Notes under the pieces: generated by a model
Database searches by the model: none
What the model saw: the letters and a program-made list of their open reading frames with translations, nothing else
What the model was told of the DNA's origin: nothing
Origin: Lentimonas sp. CC4
GTDB lineage: Bacteria; Verrucomicrobiota; Verrucomicrobiia; Opitutales; Coraliomargaritaceae
Direction of reading: 5' to 3'
Assembly: GCF_902728235.1 (NCBI RefSeq)
Contig: NZ_CACVBO010000001.1
Span: 3,620,001-3,684,000 of the forward strand
DNA length: 64,000 nucleotides
Part shown: in pieces, positions 8,997-20,324 of the stretch
How positions within the stretch are numbered: position 1 is the stretch's first letter
How the letters are laid out: each line of letters begins with the position of its first letter
Program-made: the position numbers and the translations under genes

Positions 8997-10955
8997 GTGC
9001 CGCGTCGCTTCTGCATTTTCATCTCCGTATTCTTGGCTGTTGCCTGCTCGCTCTGTGGCAAGTCACAGCCCACGCGCATTCAGTTCTATTACGGCATCGC
9101 AGAAGGCAATTATCTGATCGGCGATCTCAAAGGCGCAGCCAACAGCGTAGAGCAGATGCTCAAGCTCGACGCGGACTATGTGCCAGCGCTCACGCTCAAC
9201 ACCCGCATTAAGATCGACCAAGGCGAACCCGATATGGCACTCGCATCAGCGGAACGCGCGATAGCGCTTGAGCCCGACAACCTAGAGCACCGACTGCTCA
9301 AAGCACTCGTGCTCGGTAATATGAATAAGCGCGACGATGCCATCCGCATCATCGAACAAGTCATGCAAGAGGCCCCCATCGACTCGGATGATTACCGCGT
9401 CGCCAGTAAACTCCTCGGCCTACTGCTAATGGCCGAAGGCGATTGGGATACCGCGGCAGAGACCTTTAATCAGATCTACCTAAACAACCCCGAGACAGCC
9501 GAGATCAGCCTCGAACTCGCCAGCGAAGCTTACATCGAAAAGGCAGGCAACGCGCTCAACAAAGGCGATAGTAACGCAGCCGTCGACGCCATCACTCAAG
9601 CGCTTGAAGTGCATGAAAACCAAACCGGCGCAGTCAGCCTCAAACAACGCACTGCCCTACGTATGATGCGCTCACGTGTGCTGACCCAAGCAGGCCGAAT
9701 GGATGAGGCCATCGAAGACCTACAATACATCACTAATCAACAACCCGAAAATCTCGAAGCCTACGTCACCCTCGCCTCGCTCTATGCCAGTGCCGAGCGC
9801 TGGGATTCCCTGCAAGGCATCATCAAGACCATCGCTGCGGATGAGAGCCTTAAAGATATCGCGCTCTACCTCGAAGGCCGCGCCCTACTCGCAAAAGGCC
9901 GAGCCGGCAGCGCACGTGAAAAATTCGAAAGCGCTCTGCGCCTCCTGCCCGATGGCTCTAGCAAACTCCGTGCCTCACTCGAATTCTACCATGGTGTCTG
10001 TTTTGATATAACTGGCCGTAGCGCCGATGGTGACATCGACATTTTAAAAGCACTCGACGGTGGCTTCCGCCCTGAAACGGCCGAGGAAGCAATCCTAGCC
10101 AGTCGCACGCTACTACGTAACAAACAGGCGGACCGTGCCATTCTCATCCTCGAAGCGATTACGCTCAACCGTATCAGCCCCTCCGCCGAAGCATGGGCCA
10201 TGCTCGGGCGCGCCCATCAAGCAAGCAATTCCATCACACTGGCACTCAGCGCGTTTAACCAATCACTCAGCATTCGAGTCGACCAAGCCGAAACCCTCGC
10301 ACTGCGCGGCTCCCTTCTGCGCAAACTCGGTGATCTCGGAGGCGCAGAGGCCGATATCGAAAGCGCGCTGATACTCGACCCGGGCAACCCCGCACTCACC
10401 TACAGCCTCGGGCTGATCCAACTACAACTAGGTGATCTCAGCGCCGCTGAGCAATCCATCGGGTTCACAGCACAACTTCTGCCAGAGAACCCCGGAATTC
10501 AACTACTGCACGCACTACTCGCTTATAATATCGACTCCCCAAAGACCGCACGCATCGCGCTCGACACTTACCTGACGCTCGTGCCCGAGCGCACCAACGA
10601 ATCGGCCTTCTATCTGGAATACATACTCGGAGCTGCGCAGGACCCAAGTCTCGCCACACTCAAACTCACCCAACGCGCCGCACCCACCACCGCTTCGGTG
10701 CCGCTCAAAAACTTCCTCGGCTACGTCACTGGTGAGCTCGACCGCAAAGCCATCCTCGACGATGCGGGCCGTGCAGAGACACCACAGCTGGCGAGGCAAC
10801 AACTCTGCGAAGCCGCGTATTGGCTCGCTCAGCAGGAACAGCTCAACAAGCACGCCACTGAAACCGCAGAGCTCCTCAAGCTCGCTACCCAGATAGGCAC
10901 TCCCGACATGCCCGAATATCAATTCGCAAAATGGCAGGCCGACGAAGCCCCCTGA
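8997..10955 (+). CDS. Large exported TPR-repeat protein
   Basis: This 652-aa protein has a signal peptide-like N-terminus (PRRFCIFISVFLAVAC, with AVAC a weak lipobox). TPR motifs fill most of the remaining length, including LTLNTRIKIDQGEPDMALAS, AWAMLGRAHQASNSITLALS and LTYSLGLIQLQLGDLSAAEQ. The start is GTG at 8997; no upstream ATG is in frame. It is the second TPR gene after tonB, separated from the first by 213 bp of heptamer repeats, so it may belong to the same operon or have its own promoter. Likely periplasmic and scaffold-like; no catalytic domain is seen. Confidence 0.85.
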   Translation: MPRRFCIFISVFLAVACSLCGKSQPTRIQFYYGIAEGNYLIGDLKGAANSVEQMLKLDADYVPALTLNTRIKIDQGEPDMALASAERAIALEPDNLEHRLLKALVLGNMNKRDDAIRIIEQVMQEAPIDSDDYRVASKLLGLLLMAEGDWDTAAETFNQIYLNNPETAEISLELASEAYIEKAGNALNKGDSNAAVDAITQALEVHENQTGAVSLKQRTALRMMRSRVLTQAGRMDEAIEDLQYITNQQPENLEAYVTLASLYASAERWDSLQGIIKTIAADESLKDIALYLEGRALLAKGRAGSAREKFESALRLLPDGSSKLRASLEFYHGVCFDITGRSADGDIDILKALDGGFRPETAEEAILASRTLLRNKQADRAILILEAITLNRISPSAEAWAMLGRAHQASNSITLALSAFNQSLSIRVDQAETLALRGSLLRKLGDLGGAEADIESALILDPGNPALTYSLGLIQLQLGDLSAAEQSIGFTAQLLPENPGIQLLHALLAYNIDSPKTARIALDTYLTLVPERTNESAFYLEYILGAAQDPSLATLKLTQRAAPTTASVPLKNFLGYVTGELDRKAILDDAGRAETPQLARQQLCEAAYWLAQQEQLNKHATETAELLKLATQIGTPDMPEYQFAKWQADEAP

Positions 10956-11033
10956 AACAGACACTGCGACCGACTCACTCGAGGCGCAACCGAGCTACAT
11001 TCTAGCGGCCCAAGTCAAAGATAGACGACTCCC

Positions 11034-11063
11034 TCTAGGCATTCTTCGAAAAGAACGCCTAGA
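11034..11063 (+). terminator. Stem-loop after TPR gene (possible terminator without T-tract)
   Basis: TCTAGGC (11034-11040) pairs with GCCTAGA (11057-11063). The stem continues inward with TTCTT/AAGAA around a small loop. The position, about 80 bp after the end of the TonB/TPR cluster, suits a transcription end. No run of T follows, so it could be Rho-dependent or only an mRNA 3' stabiliser. Confidence 0.45.
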
Positions 11064-11160
11064 CCACTTCACAGAAAAACCGCATCGCTCAAGTAAAAGC
11101 CTGAAATAAAGAGCGAATCCTAACACGAGTAAGCAGACTTTACATCTGAGGCTGATACAG

Positions 11161-12252
11161 TTGTATCAAAACATGCCATTCATCCGATTGCTATTTTCCC
11201 TAACACTTGTTGTTGTATTATTAGCGCAACCAGGTTGTGGCTCTTTAGGTCCTCGAACCATTCCGAAAGACCGTCTGGATTACGGCGACTCGATTGATAA
11301 ATCATGGAAGCAGCAAACACTGCTGAATATTATCAAGATGCGCTACATGGAGAATCCATTTTTTATAGATATCGGCCAAGTGGTAGGAAGCTACACTATA
11401 GAAACTTCAGCAGGTGCAGGCTTCCAAGGGTATTTCGATAGCGCTCCATCTGACTACGGGAATCTCGGTATTAATGGAAAGTGGACGGATCGACCGACGA
11501 TCACTTATGTGCCACTGACAGGGTCTCGCTTCTCGGCGTCATTAATGACTCCGATCAAGCCAGCATCTCTATTCAGCGCAATCCAGGCAGGCTGGCCAGC
11601 GGACCTCGTCCTCTTGCTCTCAGCTGATTCCATCAATGGCCTGCAAAACGAGCATATTGATGCAAATCAACAGATCACTGCCAACCCGAAGTTTATGGAA
11701 GTCGCAAAGATAATGCGAGACCTTCAACTCTCGAGGCAAGTTGCTTTTCATGTGCGTGAGAGCCAACAAGATCACCACGAAATGCTACTAACGACGTATG
11801 CGCATCCGATCACGCAACGAAACAGTGCCGAGGTCCAACACTTAAAAGATCTATTGCAACTGGAGCACAATCAGAACGCATACTCCTTGAAATATGGATC
11901 GTTTGCCACTGGAAACGAAGAGATTGTGATTCTTTCACGTCCGATGCTCCATATACTTTCCGCATTATCGCTGCATGTCATGGTGCCGGAGTCGCACATA
12001 GAAGAAGGGCGCGTGCTTGAAGGCTATAGCGACAGCGCTCCAATAAAGAGTGCCATCAATTTTTGGATACATTCCTCAAAGCATAAACCAAGCGATGCAT
12101 ATTCTGCAGTCTTCTATCGCGACCATTGGTTCTGGATCGATGACAAAGACATCGATTCCAAGCGAATTTTCTCACTCATCAGTATGATGTTCACGATCGG
12201 CCAATCCAGCAACGATGGCAATTCCCCGGTATTGACGATCCCAACCAGTTGA
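11161..12252 (+). CDS. Hypothetical lipoprotein
   Basis: This 363-aa protein has a hydrophobic signal segment ending in a lipobox (LLAQPGC, Cys about residue 26), so it is probably a lipid-anchored envelope protein. The segment WKQQTLLNIIKMRYMENPFF resembles the LLNIVKLRY motif that I recall from a widespread family of uncharacterised bacterial lipoproteins. No enzymatic motif is visible. The start chosen is TTG at 11161, because GAGG lies nine bases upstream; the ATG at 11173 would leave 21 bases. It stands alone between the TPR gene and a glycosyltransferase gene. Function unknown. Confidence 0.75.
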   Translation: MYQNMPFIRLLFSLTLVVVLLAQPGCGSLGPRTIPKDRLDYGDSIDKSWKQQTLLNIIKMRYMENPFFIDIGQVVGSYTIETSAGAGFQGYFDSAPSDYGNLGINGKWTDRPTITYVPLTGSRFSASLMTPIKPASLFSAIQAGWPADLVLLLSADSINGLQNEHIDANQQITANPKFMEVAKIMRDLQLSRQVAFHVRESQQDHHEMLLTTYAHPITQRNSAEVQHLKDLLQLEHNQNAYSLKYGSFATGNEEIVILSRPMLHILSALSLHVMVPESHIEEGRVLEGYSDSAPIKSAINFWIHSSKHKPSDAYSAVFYRDHWFWIDDKDIDSKRIFSLISMMFTIGQSSNDGNSPVLTIPTS

Positions 12253-12774
12253 GGCCGCCCCCCCTGCCTCGTAATACGGTCATCATTAAAGGCCATAAAA
12301 AGATGACATGGGAAGGATTGCAGACAGCAGCCATGGCAAACCGCGCATCCGGCACCTGTGGCTAGAAGCAGAGAAGCGCATGGCTGTAGCGATTTCTCGC
12401 CGGTTTGCGACCGACTGGTGGCGCATTCAGACCGGTCGTATTTTTAGAACATAATCAAAAGATCGAAGCTTGGAACTCGCCGGCATTGTGACTCTTATCC
12501 ATGTGGACTTATGATTTATTTGATCGGTTCGCCCGTTTTGCCCACCCAAACAGTTAAATAGGGTTAAAGCTGAATTCGAGTCAGGACAGACGAGACGGAA
12601 GCACTAAGGGCATTTACTCAGCCCAACCTAAGTAATGTCACAAATGCCTGAAGGTCTTAATCTATAGCGGTCCTATAGTAATACACGGCCTCAAATTAAG
12701 CGTGTTGACAAAGGCTAGAAATTCTCATTTCTCCCCTCCTCCATGATACAGACGATCATCTATTTAATTCTTTT
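12253..12774. other. Intergenic stretch without recognised gene
   Basis: About 520 bp separate the lipoprotein and glycosyltransferase genes. I see no convincing reading frame, RNA gene or repeat family here. A TTGACA-like hexamer occurs at about 12703, but I could not find a matching -10 box at proper spacing. Part of the stretch could be a long 5' leader for the glycosyltransferase mRNA. Confidence 0.5.
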
Positions 12775-12861
12775 TTGAATGATGGTCACTTAAAGAGCAC
12801 TGAAGCGCCCCTCCCCCCCCTCAATGGATCGCGCAGCTCTTCACATCTATCAATTAACGCT

Positions 12862-14292
12862 ATGAAACGATCCCTAAGAGAATCTAGCAGCCTAATCCTA
12901 ATACTTGCCGCACTCTATACAGTGACTGCATCTATCATGTATTTAGCGCTAACTAAATCCTATCAAACAGTCAGCGCATATGACTCATTTCGTATGCTCA
13001 TACTCTGCTTGATGCTTCCGATCTTCATCAAATATGTCATCCAGCTATTGGGTGCGCCGATCTATTCGGCCGTAGAAGCCGTGCGACACCGCCGAGGCCT
13101 AACCAACTCAACGCCGACGGTTTCCGTCTGCATTCCAGCATGGAATGAAGAAGTCGGCATCGTGAAAACCATTCGCTCCGTCCTCAACACTGCGTATCCG
13201 AAACTGGAAGTGCTCATCATCAATGACGGATCAACCGATTCAACACACGAGAAGATCTCCCACTTCATCAGCAACTACGAACAACAGGCAGATCAGGGCG
13301 CGAAACTAAAATACCTGCACCTAGAGAACGGCGGCAAAGCCAAGGCACTCAACCAAGCACTCAAGCAGGTAACAGGCGAAATCGTCATTACAGTCGATGC
13401 CGACAGCGTGATGGATACGGATGCCATTGTGAATCTGGTGAAGCGCTTCACGAGCCCCGACGTGGCTGCCGTCGCAGGAAACGTCATCATTAGCAATAAA
13501 CGAAAGCCCATCGAGCTGATGCAGCAATTGGAGTATCTCTATGGTTTCTTTTTTAAACGTGCAGACGCGCTATTCAATTCGGTCTACATTATCGGAGGAG
13601 CTGCCGCGGCCTACCGCCGCGAGGCATTAGAAGCCGTAGGCGGATTCGACCACGAAATCATTACCGAAGACATCGAGATGTCGACGCGCATGCTCGCTCA
13701 TGGCTACAAGACTCGTTATGCTCCAGATGCAGTGATCTACACCGAAGGCCCATCTGACCTCAAAAGCCTCAGTAGCCAACGCCTACGCTGGAAATACGGC
13801 CGTATTTTAACCTTCATCAAGCACCGGAAGCTCTTTTTTAGCCTGCGCAAGAAGCACAACCCTTACCTGAGCTGGCTGATACTACCGGTCGCAGTCTATA
13901 GCGAGCTAATGCTACTACTAGAGACGTTTATGCTGAGCGCATTCGTCGTCTATACCGTGCACACCAACGATTACATGCCGCTGGCGTTCGTCACACTGCT
14001 CATGACCTTCATCATCAGCGTTCAAGTGCTGGTCGATTCCAAGGCACGTTTCCACAGCAACTTGCTATTACTGGCGCCGGTCGCCTTACCGATTTGCTAC
14101 GCCATGGATTTAATCGAGCTCCAGGCACTGATACGCAGCTTGAAGCGATTCGTTCTGCGCAAAGAATTGAAATGGCAGAAATGGGTGCGTGTTGGTGTGC
14201 TCGAAGACGTTTGCAACCTTCCAACCAGCTTACCCCTAGCAGAATTAGACTCGGATTTTAGCAACCGAGCGAAACCTGCCACCACCCGCTAA
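12862..14292 (+). CDS. Processive family-2 glycosyltransferase (PgaC/cellulose-synthase-like)
   Basis: This membrane glycosyltransferase builds a beta-linked polysaccharide from a nucleotide sugar. Two N-terminal membrane helices precede a GT-A catalytic domain. The domain has SVCIPAWNEE, the metal-binding TVDADS, NDGSTD, the acceptor-site ITEDIEM, and the QRLRW motif that marks processive GT2 enzymes. Two or three C-terminal helices follow. The likely product is an exopolysaccharide of poly-GlcNAc, hyaluronan or cellulose type; sequence alone does not decide. No accessory pga, bcs or c-di-GMP domain is nearby. ATG at 12862 is preferred; an in-frame TTG at 12775 would add 29 polar residues. 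Neither start has a clear ribosome-binding site. Confidence 0.85.
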   Translation: MKRSLRESSSLILILAALYTVTASIMYLALTKSYQTVSAYDSFRMLILCLMLPIFIKYVIQLLGAPIYSAVEAVRHRRGLTNSTPTVSVCIPAWNEEVGIVKTIRSVLNTAYPKLEVLIINDGSTDSTHEKISHFISNYEQQADQGAKLKYLHLENGGKAKALNQALKQVTGEIVITVDADSVMDTDAIVNLVKRFTSPDVAAVAGNVIISNKRKPIELMQQLEYLYGFFFKRADALFNSVYIIGGAAAAYRREALEAVGGFDHEIITEDIEMSTRMLAHGYKTRYAPDAVIYTEGPSDLKSLSSQRLRWKYGRILTFIKHRKLFFSLRKKHNPYLSWLILPVAVYSELMLLLETFMLSAFVVYTVHTNDYMPLAFVTLLMTFIISVQVLVDSKARFHSNLLLLAPVALPICYAMDLIELQALIRSLKRFVLRKELKWQKWVRVGVLEDVCNLPTSLPLAELDSDFSNRAKPATTR

Positions 14293-14426
14293 AACATGCA
14301 GCGTCACCCTCCTTTTTTACTTGCACCAGCGCTCTAAAACAGCATTTTCCTGCCCTTCAGCGTTAGAGCTCTCCTTGCGAAAGGTCTGCTCCTCGACTTC
14401 CCGCCAACAAATAAGCGGGTATAACG

Positions 14427-14454
14427 GCTAAAACGGCTCGGTTGCGGTTTTAGC
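14427..14454 (+). promoter_or_regulatory. Leader hairpin upstream of rpsO
   Basis: GCTAAAAC (14427-14434) and GTTTTAGC (14447-14454) form a perfect 8-bp stem with a 12-nt loop, ending about 50 bases before the rpsO ATG. In several bacteria S15 represses its own translation by binding a structured leader, so this hairpin is a candidate autoregulatory element. It has no T-tract, so it is not an obvious terminator. The regulatory role is an inference. Confidence 0.4.
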
Positions 14455-14503
14455 GGTTTCGAACACTCGAAATCCGACAGTCGTGCAAAGAAAAATCAAT
14501 ACA

Positions 14504-14782
<279 letters not shown>

Positions 14783-14798
14783 TCGAATTACTTTTTTC

Positions 14799-14836
14799 AA
14801 TGCCGGACTTCCCAAACGGGAGTCCGGCATTTTTCT
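14799..14836 (+). terminator. Intrinsic terminator after rpsO
   Basis: The stem ATGCCGGACTTCCC pairs with GGGAGTCCGGCAT around an AAAC loop and is followed by five T residues. It lies 17 bases after the rpsO stop. It may only attenuate read-through into pnp. Confidence 0.85.
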
Positions 14837-14844
14837 TTCCCAGA

Positions 14845-14928
14845 GTGACACAGGCATTCCTGCCTGTGCTACGTGACACAGGCATTTCTGCCTGTGATTC
14901 TGGAAACAGGCAGGAATGCCTGTATCAC
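14845..14928 (+). repeat. REP-like palindrome cluster, family GTGACACAGGCATT (three copies)
   Basis: Three palindromic units lie in the rpsO-pnp gap. Two direct units, GTGACACAGGCATTCCTGCC at 14845 and a near-copy (one C to T change) about 28 bases later, face one inverted unit, ACAGGCAGGAATGCCTGT followed by ATCAC, ending at 14928. Each unit is a hairpin and the outer ends are inverted, as in bacterial BIMEs. A C-to-A variant family member occurs at 17291 and a second inverted pair at 43163-43301. No coding function is likely, although the repeats create short open frames. Confidence 0.85.
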
Positions 14929-15015
14929 ACACGACAGGCCATGCCGATCATGGCCGGCGATAAACAAGGTCCTATCCCCGACGTATCGTAGAATGCATAA
15001 AGCAAAACATAGATA

Positions 15016-17189
<2,174 letters not shown>

Positions 17190-17233
17190 CGTATAAAGCG
17201 GCCTGAGCCGCTCACGCGATTCATTCATATTCC

Positions 17234-17265
17234 AAAGCGGTCACCGAAAGGTGACCGCTTTTTTT
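17234..17265 (+). terminator. Intrinsic terminator after pnp
   Basis: AAGCGGTCACC and GGTGACCGCTT form an 11-bp stem with a GAAA tetraloop, followed by a run of T. It lies about 45 bases after the pnp stop. Confidence 0.93.
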
Positions 17266-17290
17266 GTGGGTCGTTTCAGAGTCAAAGAAA

Positions 17291-17313
17291 GTGACACAGA
17301 CATTCCTGTCTGT
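17291..17313 (+). repeat. Single REP-like palindrome, family GTGACACAGACATT
   Basis: A single copy of the palindrome GTGACACAGACATTCCTGTC plus TGT lies between the pnp terminator and the higB remnant. It is the A-variant of the units at 14845-14928 and matches those at 43163-43301. Confidence 0.75.
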
Positions 17314-17394
17314 CTCCCCGCCTGATTCGAGTTAAGCCTCAGGGTGCCCACTATTGATAATTGATAAAATACCAGATAAGGTAATCCTACGGGA

Positions 17395-17677
17395 ATGATC
17401 AAAAGGCTTCGCGGGTAAGCAGACAAAAAAGATCTGGGAGAATACATCACCCAAGGGCTTTCCGGCAGACCTATTTCGTCGCGCTGTCGTCAAGCTTGAT
17501 CAGATCGACTCCGCCCAGACGCTCGATGACCTACGCATTCCACCGAGTAACCGACTCGAACTCTTAGGTGGTGATCGAGCAGGCACTCACAGTATCCGAA
17601 TCAACCAACAGTGGCGTATTACTTTTGCTTGGAGCGAAGGACACGCCCACGAAGTTAAAATCGAAGATTACCATTAA
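17395..17677 (+). pseudogene. higB: HigB-family toxin with +1 frameshift near the start
   Basis: This is a HigB/RelE-type mRNA interferase whose frame is broken after the third codon. ATG ATC AAA at 17395-17403 is followed by one extra A. The rest, read from 17405, gives a full HigB sequence: GFAGKQTKKIWENTS, LDDLRIPPSNRLELLGGDRA, then SIRINQQWRITFAW and VKIEDYH ending at TAA (17675-17677). With the shift ignored it would be 93 aa, the family's normal size. The toxin frame has a TGA at 17396-17398 and no ATG, GTG or TTG before the conserved region. It is therefore either an inactivated toxin or needs a +1 shift at AAAA. higA follows after 5 bp. Confidence 0.85.
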
Positions 17678-17682
17678 ACATC

Positions 17683-17985
17683 ATGACAACCACCCACATC
17701 AACGCCTTTGCCGAAACACTTCGTGAAATCCTCGAAGAGCACACACTCGATCAACGCACAATTGCCGAGGCCACCGGCATTCCGGCCCCACATTTGAGTG
17801 CCATGAAAACAGGCACGCGTCGTGTCACACCTGAATACGATTTGCGCCTATCGCGCTACTTCGGAACCAGCGAAGGTTTCTGGCTACGCTTACAACTCGC
17901 ATCAGACTTAAGACGCGTTCGCGCCGAGAAAGGATCCGAAATCAAGCGACAAATCAAACCAGCAAAGCTACCATTGGCGATTTAA
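17683..17985 (+). CDS. higA: HigA-family antitoxin, XRE-type DNA-binding protein
   Basis: This 100-aa protein is the antitoxin of a higBA module, with toxin-first order as is usual for HigBA. A helix-turn-helix of the Cro/CI type spans about residues 20-60 (LDQRTIAEATGIPAPHLSAM). It is followed by the HigA-specific segment YFGTSEGFWLRLQLASDLR. It would neutralise HigB and repress its own operon. The frame is intact while the toxin just upstream is frameshifted. No second copy of the toxin is visible nearby. Confidence 0.92.
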   Translation: MTTTHINAFAETLREILEEHTLDQRTIAEATGIPAPHLSAMKTGTRRVTPEYDLRLSRYFGTSEGFWLRLQLASDLRRVRAEKGSEIKRQIKPAKLPLAI

Positions 17986-18022
17986 CTGACTGTTCAGATC
18001 AGCCCACACGGCAAGCCTCTCA

Positions 18023-18316
18023 CTAAACTCCCCTCGGCTGAAGCAACTCAACCGGCAAGAGCTCTTTATAGCCAAGATAGTCCTTGTCCTTCGATAAAAT
18101 CGGGAGACGCCACTTCACCGAGCAGGCGCAAATCAGGAAGTCTGTGTTGCTGCCTTGAATGCCACGACTGCGGCATAGGTTGAAAAATTGAGCGCCCATG
18201 ATGTAGATACTGGAATCAATCGCCCGATCCGGAAACGCATCGAGGCGCTTAGAAATCTGAGCAAAGCGCTCTGAGGAACGAAGCCCACAGAGAATCTCAT
18301 TTTCTTTAGCACCATC
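18023..18316 (-). pseudogene. Truncated PIN-domain (VapC-like) toxin, C-terminal part
   Basis: Reading the minus strand from 18316 gives 97 codons that match the second half of a PIN-domain ribonuclease: KENEILCGLRSSERFAQISK, FFNLCRSRGIQGSNTDFLIC and ILSKDKDYLGY, ending with TAG at 18023-18025. TNTDF-like and DKDY hold two of the conserved acidic residues. A TGA lies directly upstream and the N-terminal 35-40 residues with the first catalytic Asp are missing. No start codon is evident. The break coincides with the end of a second, oppositely oriented PIN fragment, so two damaged toxins abut here. Confidence 0.7.
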
Positions 18317-18607
18317 TCAATTGAAGAAATTCGCTTCAGTTTAATCCGCAAGCATCTGTTGAAGAAACGGATTTGGTTCGACAAGTTCCTCGCGGCAAAA
18401 GTCACGATACTGGATGTCAATGAGGCCATTGCTGAACGCCCCGGCACAGTCAGAGCCGAACTCGGATTGAATGGCAAAACACACTCACAGCTCGACATGC
18501 TGATCGCCGCGACCGCATGGGTCCATGGGCTCGCCGTTGCCACACGCAACACAAAGGACTTCGAAGGTTGCGCCGTGCCAGTGTTTAATCCGTTTACCTA
18601 CGAGTAG
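18275..18607 (+). pseudogene. Truncated PIN-domain (VapC/FitB-like) toxin, C-terminal part
   Basis: The plus strand reads from about 18290 as a PIN domain lacking its start: FFSTISIEEIRFSLIRK, LNGKTHSQLDMLIAATAWVH and LAVATRNTKDFEGC, ending VFNPFTYE and a TAG at 18605. The conserved middle Glu, the QLDMLIA Asp and the TRNTKDF motif are present, but the N-terminal segment with the first catalytic Asp is absent. An in-frame ATG at 18359 exists but would give only the last 82 residues. It overlaps the minus-strand PIN fragment by about 40 bp, so the recombination junction must lie within 18275-18316. Confidence 0.72.
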
Positions 18608-18865
18608 ACCGAATACATTTCAACAACATCCTGCAAATGGAAGCAGTTCCCCTGTCGCATATGGCTTGATTGAAGTCTAGGAACTCCTATCCGTTAAAAA
18701 TTAAAGGGGCATCAGAGCAAAATCTGGTTCTTCACGGAAGCTACGCTAAAAAGGCACCTGACTCTTTCCTGATATATGGCAGGAAGTTCTGGACGTCACA
18801 GAGATTGGAAGCTTACTATCCTTGCGATTCACGGTTCTACTATAATCCGTAAACAACCAACTATT

Positions 18866-19331
<466 letters not shown>

Positions 19332-19339
<8 letters not shown>

Positions 19340-20102
19340 AAAGGCACAGATTCTAGCCCTTCATGGGTTTACCGGATGTGGCGAGGACTTTTCGGAGTTC
19401 TCGCCACTTTGCGGTTCGGGCCACGCATGGACGTGCCCTGACCTACCTGGGCATGGGCAGGATCCAGAACTCAACTGCACGCCAGATGCGACGATCCAAC
19501 AGTTGGAAAGGAGCGCCGCGAGCATACAAAGCGACAAGAGTGTCGCTTCTACGAAGATCTTGCTCGGCTATTCCATGGGTGCACGAGCCGCCCTGCTCCA
19601 CGCGACAACCCACCCGAAGCACTGGGATGCGCTCATTTTAATCAGCGCTAACCCAGGAATCGAAGACGAGACCGTCCGCACCGACCGTGCAAGCAGCGAC
19701 GCCAAACTCGCACAACGCATCCGCAACGATGGCGTGCCCACTTTTCTAGAGTATTGGCAACAAACGCCAATAATTCGCAGCCAGCAGGCAATACGCGCCG
19801 ACTGGTTAGCAACGATGCAGCAACACCGCCTGCAACACACCGCCGAAGGACTCGCCGCTAGCTTAGAGCAGTTCGGCCAAGCAGCCTGCCCGAACCTTTG
19901 GCCGCAACTCAAGCAGCTCACTTGCCCGATCCTGTTAGTCACTGGCGCACGCGACAAAAAATACAGTGCCATCGCTCAACGCATGGGAGCTGAGACCCCG
20001 CAAGCCAAGTGGGTTAGCATTCCCGAAGTCGGCCACATGCCACATTTGGAAGCCCCCGAAACGACATCGGCAGCGATACGAGACTTTATTGCACGACTTT
20101 AA
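19332..20102 (+). CDS. MenH-like alpha/beta hydrolase with non-canonical start
   Basis: This protein, about 256 aa, is an alpha/beta-hydrolase most like MenH (SHCHC synthase of menaquinone synthesis). It opens with ALHGFTGCGEDFSEFSPLC (oxyanion region) and DLPGHGQDPE. The nucleophile motif GYSMGARAALLHA follows, then LILISANPGIEDE. Near the end are a catalytic-Asp context VTGARDKKYSAI and the His in VGHMPHLEAPE. The conserved region begins five bases after the cyclophilin stop, but no ATG, GTG or TTG precedes it in frame. The best candidates are CTG at 19332, overlapping the cyclophilin stop, or an ATT a few codons later. A TTG at 19503 would delete the first quarter. Translational coupling is plausible. 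No other men genes are nearby. Confidence 0.75.
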
Positions 20103-20181
20103 AGTTGGGCAATAAAATCAGTCACGCACGAGTGACTCTGTTTGGAGACTGCCCGAAAAACACTGAACTGTATGCATTGAT

Positions 20182-20257
20182 TGTAGCGATGGCACTCGCG
20201 TGCCGTCGATTGATATCCGGATACAAAGATCGACCTTGCTAGCGCAAGTTCGCTACA
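20182..20257 (+). repeat. REP-like element, family TGTAGCGATG...TCGCTACA
   Basis: A 76-bp element begins TGTAGCGATGGCACTCGCG and ends GCGCAAGTTCGCTACA. Its termini (TGTAGCGA / TCGCTACA) are inverted, and each half contains its own small palindrome (GGCACTCGCGTGCC; TTGCTAGCGCAA). A related copy lies at 56055-56136. It occupies the gap between the convergent hydrolase and lipoprotein genes. Confidence 0.75.
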
Positions 20258-20324
20258 AGAAGCGGGGTAGCTACCCAAATCCAATGAAAATTATAGACGA
20301 GATCGAAGTTTCTTCAAAACGGTC

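Noticed and set aside
12253-12774. Promoter at TTGACA near 12703
   Set aside because: No -10 box at suitable spacing; a lone hexamer is expected by chance.
14800-14991. Short frame after rpsO
   Set aside because: It is a translation of the terminator and REP palindromes; repeats of this type produce similar fake proteins at other sites.
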